In this document: positions 60,006-64,000 of the stretch, one piece after another
How the letters are laid out: each line of letters begins with the position of its first letter
How positions within the stretch are numbered: position 1 is the first letter of the stretch
Source: Denitrobaculum tricleocarpae
GTDB lineage: Bacteria > Pseudomonadota > Alphaproteobacteria > Kiloniellales > Kiloniellaceae
Assembly: GCF_007004665.1 (NCBI RefSeq)
Contig: NZ_ML660054.1
Span: 186,001 to 250,000, forward strand
DNA length: 64,000 nucleotides
Reading direction: 5' to 3'
The notes under the pieces: generated by a model
What the model was told of the DNA's origin: nothing
Database searches by the model: none
What the model saw: the letters and a program-made list of their open reading frames with translations, nothing else
Made by a program: the position numbers and the translations under genes

Positions 60006-60728
60006 ATGCCTGTAGCTCTGATAATTTTCTTTGCGTTACTCTTTTTACTCGGAATACTTGTCGTTTCGCATCACTTCGTGAAGGAAAAAAAACGCAGGAC
60101 CGAGTTCATACGCATAGCTGAAGAATTGGGCCTATCCTTCTCTAAAAAAGCTGATAGAGCGTTCCGCAAGCGGCTCAAAGACTTTGGCCGCTTTGCCAGC
60201 CGTGGCGGAAAGTACCGTGCTAGCCCTGTCGGAAAGTACCGTTATCACGCAAACATAATCAATGTATTGCGCGACAGCAGGAATGGCGTCGAGATGGTGT
60301 TTTTTGAATGCCGGCAAAGGTGGGGGAAATCTGGGGCTATGGATAGTGTTTTCTATTTTAGATCACCATCGATGAACTTACCCCAGTTCTCTTTGCGTGA
60401 AATGCTTCCCGCCACTCAGCTTTTACTTGGATTTATGACGCCTAACTCTGGAATAAACTTAAAGAATCATCCCAAATTTTCCGAAATGTATTATCTTACA
60501 AGCAATAATGAAAAAGCCGTGCTGAAACTATTTGACGACAAGCTTGTTTCTTTCCTTGAAAATCAGGATGGATTTCATATTGAAGCGAACCATGACGAGA
60601 TTATTATTTACACTGCAAATACAGAGTATCGAACCACTAATTACCGTCCATATAAACGGATCGAACCTCACGAGTTTAAGCAACTTAGATCGAGCGCTAT
60701 TGATATCTTTGAACATTTTAGAGCATAA
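60006..60728 (+). CDS. Low-GC membrane-anchored protein of unknown function
   Basis: The 240-residue protein has one N-terminal membrane helix (PVALIIFFALLFLLGILVVSHHF), then a basic cytosolic domain (KEKKRRTEFIRIAEELGLSFSKKADRAFRKRLKDFG) with a later beta-rich part (VLKLFDDKLVSFLENQDGFHIEANHDEIIIYTA). No family is recognised. The gene is clearly lower in GC than its flanks (many AAT, TTT, ATT codons), which suggests recent transfer. It stands alone next to a transposase remnant. Confidence 0.65.
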   Translation: MPVALIIFFALLFLLGILVVSHHFVKEKKRRTEFIRIAEELGLSFSKKADRAFRKRLKDFGRFASRGGKYRASPVGKYRYHANIINVLRDSRNGVEMVFFECRQRWGKSGAMDSVFYFRSPSMNLPQFSLREMLPATQLLLGFMTPNSGINLKNHPKFSEMYYLTSNNEKAVLKLFDDKLVSFLENQDGFHIEANHDEIIIYTANTEYRTTNYRPYKRIEPHEFKQLRSSAIDIFEHFRA

Positions 60729-60813
60729 AAGATCCGACCTCTGACTGTAACCGGGGTCTCTTGTAACTGGTGTCACGTCATGTTTTGTGCATTGCCGCTG
60801 CACATGGGCAGGA

Positions 60814-61983
60814 TCACGATGGCGCGTTTCCAACCTCGATAAAAGTCTCCGCAGAAAAGCCGTTGAAGCGCGACGCCGCCGAGGAGCTGTAGGCGCCCAT
60901 ACGCGCGATCTCGATCCAGTCGCCTTCGCGCACGTCGTCCGGCAGCGTGAACTGACAGGGCAGCACATCAATGGAATCGCAGGTCGGGCCGTTGATGGTG
61001 AAGCGCGCGGAGATCGGCGAGACTTCGCCCTCCAGGCGGATCAGGCGGGCCGGAGGCTCGATAGCGATCATGCCGAGTTCCGACAGGCTGCCGTAAATTC
61101 CATCGTTGATGTAAAGCTGCTCCCCCTTGCGCAGGTGCACCTGGGTCAGAAGCGAACAGCCCTCCGCCACCAATGCCCTGCCCGGCTCACAGAGCAGTTC
61201 AAGGTCCGGGCCGAGCTCCAGCGCCGCGACCCCCGCGCGGATTGCCTCGAAAAAGTCTTCCAGGGGCGGCGCTTCGACATTGGCGTAGCTGACCGGGAAG
61301 CCGCCGCCCACATCCAGGCAGGCGACTTCGACTCCCGCCATCTCGATCACCTCGCCCACGATCTTGAGCGCGGTGATAAAGGCCTCCGGATGGCAGCACT
61401 GGCTGCCGACATGAAAGGCGATTCCCGTGCGGCAGCCGCGCACCCGGGCCTGCTGCAGGATCGCGGCGGCCTCGACCGGGTTGGCACCGAACTTGGAAGA
61501 AAGATGCAGCAGGGTCCCCTCGGCAGGTGGCGTGATCACGCGCACCAGGATGACCAGTTCGCCGAAGTCGGCCTCCGTTCCTCCGGCGATCCGGGTTTCC
61601 TCCAGGATCTTCTCCAGTTCATCCGGGTGGTCGACCACATAGTGGGTCAGGCCGTAAACCCGCCGCGCGGTCTTGATCACCGAACGGCTCTTGACCGGAT
61701 GCATGAAGTAACAGCTGGCGTCGTCATAGGTCTCGGCGACCTGGGCGATTTCCGGCAGCGAGGCCGTATCGAAATGCCGGACGCCGGCCTCGTAAAGACA
61801 GCTCAGAACCAGCGGGTGCGGATTGCACTTCAGGGCATAGAGAACCTTGCCAGGAAATCCGGCCAGAAAGCGGCGGGTGACGTCCCGGATCAGGTCCGGA
61901 CGCAGGCAGAAGATCGGGTAGCTGGGTTCCAGAGCCCGCACCACGGCATCGGCGTCCGCGAAGCGTCTTACATCCTTGCGCAA
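60814..61983 (-). CDS. Ornithine/lysine-type decarboxylase (fold-type III PLP enzyme)
   Basis: It probably decarboxylates ornithine (or lysine) to putrescine (or cadaverine). The 389-residue protein has VLYALKCNPHPLVL with the PLP Lys, the GSQCCHPEAFITAL helix with FHVGSQ, LDVGGGFPVSY for the phosphate, CEPGRALVAEG, and GPTCDSIDVLPCQF, which provides the CDxxD catalytic Cys and Asp across the dimer. The specific substrate is not determined. It is a single minus-strand gene. Confidence 0.92.
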   Translation of the reverse strand: MRKDVRRFADADAVVRALEPSYPIFCLRPDLIRDVTRRFLAGFPGKVLYALKCNPHPLVLSCLYEAGVRHFDTASLPEIAQVAETYDDASCYFMHPVKSRSVIKTARRVYGLTHYVVDHPDELEKILEETRIAGGTEADFGELVILVRVITPPAEGTLLHLSSKFGANPVEAAAILQQARVRGCRTGIAFHVGSQCCHPEAFITALKIVGEVIEMAGVEVACLDVGGGFPVSYANVEAPPLEDFFEAIRAGVAALELGPDLELLCEPGRALVAEGCSLLTQVHLRKGEQLYINDGIYGSLSELGMIAIEPPARLIRLEGEVSPISARFTINGPTCDSIDVLPCQFTLPDDVREGDWIEIARMGAYSSSAASRFNGFSAETFIEVGNAPS

Positions 61984-62206
61984 AAGCTTTGCCTCTGTCC
62001 TGAATCGGTCATCAGATATTAACCGATGTCACGAAATTCCAGCGCCTCATTCGGGCGGGCGCGGGCAAAAAGCCACGGGCCGGGGGGTAAGTCCAGCCCG
62101 CTTTCAAAAGCTGTGACATTTGTATGTCATAATGAAAAGCTGCAGGCCAATTCTGTAGGCCGATTCTGCGGGCCGATTCTGCGGGCCGATTCGAAAAGAC
62201 GCTCCG
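61984..62206. other. Intergenic region with tandem repeat
   Basis: It contains TGACAT-TTGT-ATGTCA (62114-62129), a 6-bp palindrome that could be a regulator site, and a 13-bp tandem repeat at 62145-62193 described separately. Confidence 0.4.
62145..62193. repeat. 13-bp tandem repeat, nearly four units
   Basis: Units ggccaattctgta (62145-62157), ggccgattctgcg (62158-62170), ggccgattctgcg (62171-62183) and partial ggccgattcg (62184-62193). It lies downstream of the malonyl-CoA decarboxylase gene stop (62207). Confidence 0.92.
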
Positions 62207-63673
62207 CTACTTCCGAACGATGTTGAGCCGTTTCATGGCCTCTGCGCCCACGTCCTTGAAAGACCTGGCCAGGGCCTTGACCTCGCTGCCGATGGCGATG
62301 CGGTGATCCTTCATATAGGCTTCGTGGTTTTTCTCAATATCCTCAAGCATATAGCGGTAATTCACCATGATCCCGGCGGACTGTTTTATGCCGTTTTGCG
62401 AGGTGTCGCCCAGCCAGTTCATATGCTCCAGACGCGCACCGTTCTTCAGGTGAAAGCGCGCCACGGGGTCGACCGGCAGGCCTTTGGCCTGGCGCGCGTG
62501 GAAGTAGGCCGTGCAGAGGCGCATCAGCGGACCGCGCAAAGTCTCCTCGGTCACCTTGTCCTGGAACCAGTTTTCAACCGCCAGGATGGTGTCGAGCGCG
62601 TCCAGCGTCTTCTCGTTCTCACCGAGCGCCCGGATGCCGTCACGTTCGTTATCCTGCAGAAAAACATCAATCTTTTCGGGGTCTCCGTCTCTCAGCCACT
62701 TGCGGAAACCGGGGACGGGAGAGAGGGTCGAGAAGACCTTGAGACCCGGCAGGTCATGGGCCAGCGACTGCACCGCCTGCTTGATCAGATGGTCGCCGAA
62801 GGTCACGCCGCGCAGACCGCGCTGAGTGTTGGAAATCGAGTAGAAAATCGCCGTATCCGCCGCGCCCGGGTCGGCCTGCGGCGCGCTCTCATCCAGCAGT
62901 GTCTGAACGTTTCTGGCGATGCCCTTGACCAGCGCGACCTCAATGAAAGTCAGGGGTTCCTCGGGCATGCGCGGGTGGAAGAGCGCGAAGCAGCGCCGGT
63001 CGGAATCCAGGCGGTTGCGCAGGTCGTCCCAGGAACGGATCTCGTGCACCGCCTCGTAAGCGATGAGTTTCTCCAGCAGCGCCGCGGGCGAATCCCACGT
63101 GATCCGAAGCATGTCGAGAAAACCCGGATCGAACCAGGACGACAGGAGATCCCGCAGATCGTGATCCAGCCCGCGCAGATAGGGATCGCCGTTGCTCAAA
63201 TGCAGCAGGTCGGCACGCAGGTCCACAAGGAACTTGACGCCCTCGGGTAACCCATTGAACTGCTTGAGAAGTCTGACCCGCGGAGGAATCACGACCCGGC
63301 GCAGGCGCTCTTCGGCCTCGAGCTTCGCGTCCGGATCGGCCTCGAACTGGTAGTCCGAGATCGCCTTGGCCACCAGATCGGGATCGAGCGCGTATTCGCG
63401 TGCGAGGGTCGCGAGGAAATCGGCGCGTCCCTGCGTGTCCAGTTCCAGGTAGCTCTTGCCCAGTTCAGCGGCCCGCATGCGCGCGGAGACCTCGCCGCCG
63501 CGCGCTTCCAGGCATTCCGCCATGAGCTTGCGGATGGTTTTCTTGTCGCCATTGGCCGCGGGCACAGCTTTGAGTCCAACCGAACGCGCGGCGCTATTGG
63601 CAATATCCCGCCAGGCACCGGCCAGGTTGGAGAGTGTCCGCTCTACAAGGGTTTCCGTCTCTGGAACCGCCAT
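62207..63673 (-). CDS. Malonyl-CoA decarboxylase
   Basis: It converts malonyl-CoA to acetyl-CoA and CO2, linked to malonate use and fatty-acid control. The 488-residue protein has the family N-terminal helical domain (about 1-190; LLKQFNGLPEGVKFLVDLRADLL) and the catalytic acyltransferase-like domain (about 190-465), with CFALFHPRMPEEPLTFIEVALVKGIA, FYSISNTQRGLRGVTFGDHLIKQAV and NGARLEHMNWLGDTSQNGIKQSAGIMVNYRYML, which contain the Ser/His active site. It lies downstream of a TRAP transporter permease end, so uptake of malonate or another dicarboxylate is plausible. Confidence 0.94.
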   Translation of the reverse strand: MAVPETETLVERTLSNLAGAWRDIANSAARSVGLKAVPAANGDKKTIRKLMAECLEARGGEVSARMRAAELGKSYLELDTQGRADFLATLAREYALDPDLVAKAISDYQFEADPDAKLEAEERLRRVVIPPRVRLLKQFNGLPEGVKFLVDLRADLLHLSNGDPYLRGLDHDLRDLLSSWFDPGFLDMLRITWDSPAALLEKLIAYEAVHEIRSWDDLRNRLDSDRRCFALFHPRMPEEPLTFIEVALVKGIARNVQTLLDESAPQADPGAADTAIFYSISNTQRGLRGVTFGDHLIKQAVQSLAHDLPGLKVFSTLSPVPGFRKWLRDGDPEKIDVFLQDNERDGIRALGENEKTLDALDTILAVENWFQDKVTEETLRGPLMRLCTAYFHARQAKGLPVDPVARFHLKNGARLEHMNWLGDTSQNGIKQSAGIMVNYRYMLEDIEKNHEAYMKDHRIAIGSEVKALARSFKDVGAEAMKRLNIVRK

Positions 63674-63749
63674 CTCTTCACCTCATCCTACATCCGTGCC
63701 GCCCCATAACCCTGGTGGGAGACCCGCCGTCCTCAATCCTATCACGGAT

Positions 63750-64000
63750 TTATTGCATCATTGTGCGCGGCAGCCACAGGGCGATTTCTGGGACAAGGCA
63801 AAGGATGATAATCCCCAAAACCATACAGAACATGAACGGCAGCGCACCCCAGAGGATGGTCGGCAGGCGCACATCAGGGGCAATCCCGTTGATAACGTAG
63901 AGATTTAGGCCCACCGGCGGGGTGATCAACCCGATTTCCATGTTGATGGTCAGAACCACGGCGAACCAGATGGGATCGAAGCCGGCGGCCTCGATGATCG
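63750..64000 (-). CDS. TRAP transporter large permease, C-terminus (cut by window edge)
   Basis: The frame is open to base 64000. The visible 82 residues read IIEAAGFDPIWFAVVLTINMEIGLITPPVGLNLYVI and continue with two hydrophobic segments (LWGALPFMFCMVLGIIILCLVPEIALWLP). The segment IGLITPPVGLNL is the DctM signature. The gene begins outside the window, upstream on the minus strand. It precedes malonyl-CoA decarboxylase by 76 bases, so both may be one operon for malonate or related acids. Confidence 0.9.
   Translation of the reverse strand, partial: IIEAAGFDPIWFAVVLTINMEIGLITPPVGLNLYVINGIAPDVRLPTILWGALPFMFCMVLGIIILCLVPEIALWLPRTMMQ

Noticed and set aside
60787-62022. Plus-strand open frame (about 411 codons) opposite the decarboxylase gene
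   Set aside because: Antisense shadow of the PLP decarboxylase; no recognisable protein features.
1-64000. CRISPR array, tRNA/rRNA genes, prophage or known defence systems
   Set aside because: No regularly spaced repeats, no cloverleaf or rRNA-like sequence and no cas, phage structural or defence genes were found by eye; a tRNAscan or defence-system search could confirm.

Overview
The window looks like chromosomal DNA of a GC-rich alphaproteobacterium, most likely a free-living (perhaps marine or halophilic) Rhodospirillales-type organism. Reasons: the glyA-nrdR-ribD-ribE-ribBA-ribH order, an LdtR-type MarR regulator, a MucR/Ros regulator, a DUF6898 protein, a SAM-II riboswitch upstream of metY, and many LysR, MarR and TetR regulators. 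Species is not determinable by eye. No rRNA, tRNA, CRISPR array, prophage or recognisable defence island was seen.

Layout. 1-5.7 kb (minus): riboflavin operon with nrdR, glyA and rpiB. 6.0-8.3 kb: mucR, a DUF6898 gene, ldtR and AT-rich non-coding DNA. 8.4-11.6 kb (minus): valine catabolism operon (acyl-CoA dehydrogenase, 3-hydroxyisobutyryl-CoA hydrolase, 3-hydroxyisobutyrate dehydrogenase). 11.9-17.6 kb: ankyrin protein, exported DUF1444-like protein, chemoreceptor, DsbA-fold isomerase. 17.8-21.3 kb: SAM-II riboswitch plus terminator, metY, hemB, peroxiredoxin. 21.4-25.0 kb: exported ankyrin protein, Lrp-type regulator and a divergent GATE-domain membrane protein. 25.0-28.8 kb: small exported proteins, a cupredoxin and a protein of unknown function. 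29.4-34.0 kb: a lower-GC module with an RTX protein, an unknown protein and a type I secretion ABC transporter and membrane fusion protein. 34.0-36.6 kb: GDYXXLXY/DUF4401/DUF2157 membrane operon. 36.7-43.0 kb: two LysR regulators, DUF1127 protein, lipoprotein, rhamnose mutarotase, methyltransferase, NnrU-like protein, flavin monooxygenase. 43.2-51.7 kb: toxin-antitoxin pair, MarR/SDR divergent pair, two alpha/beta hydrolases, DNA glycosylase, YciI protein, TetR regulator, superoxide dismutase. 52.1-60.8 kb: PEP-CTERM protein, pyrC, FemAB-like acyltransferase, haem-binding-type protein, an endonuclease/phosphatase-family gene and several decayed fragments. 60.8-64 kb: ornithine-type decarboxylase, malonyl-CoA decarboxylase and the end of a TRAP transporter permease.

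The most notable non-coding signals are two copies (59 of 66 bases identical) of a 66-bp palindromic element 18 kb apart, three other long inverted repeats, a convincing SAM-II riboswitch, a Fur-like palindrome upstream of the cupredoxin gene, and recurrent 12-17 bp tandem duplications at gene boundaries. Gene remnants include a partial copy of the endonuclease/phosphatase gene, a LysR N-terminus, an IS110-type transposase piece and a 40-bp copy of a hydrolase 3' end. The best candidate for an undescribed system is the RTX/type I secretion module with its unrecognised 221-residue companion. This is an inference from gene order only.
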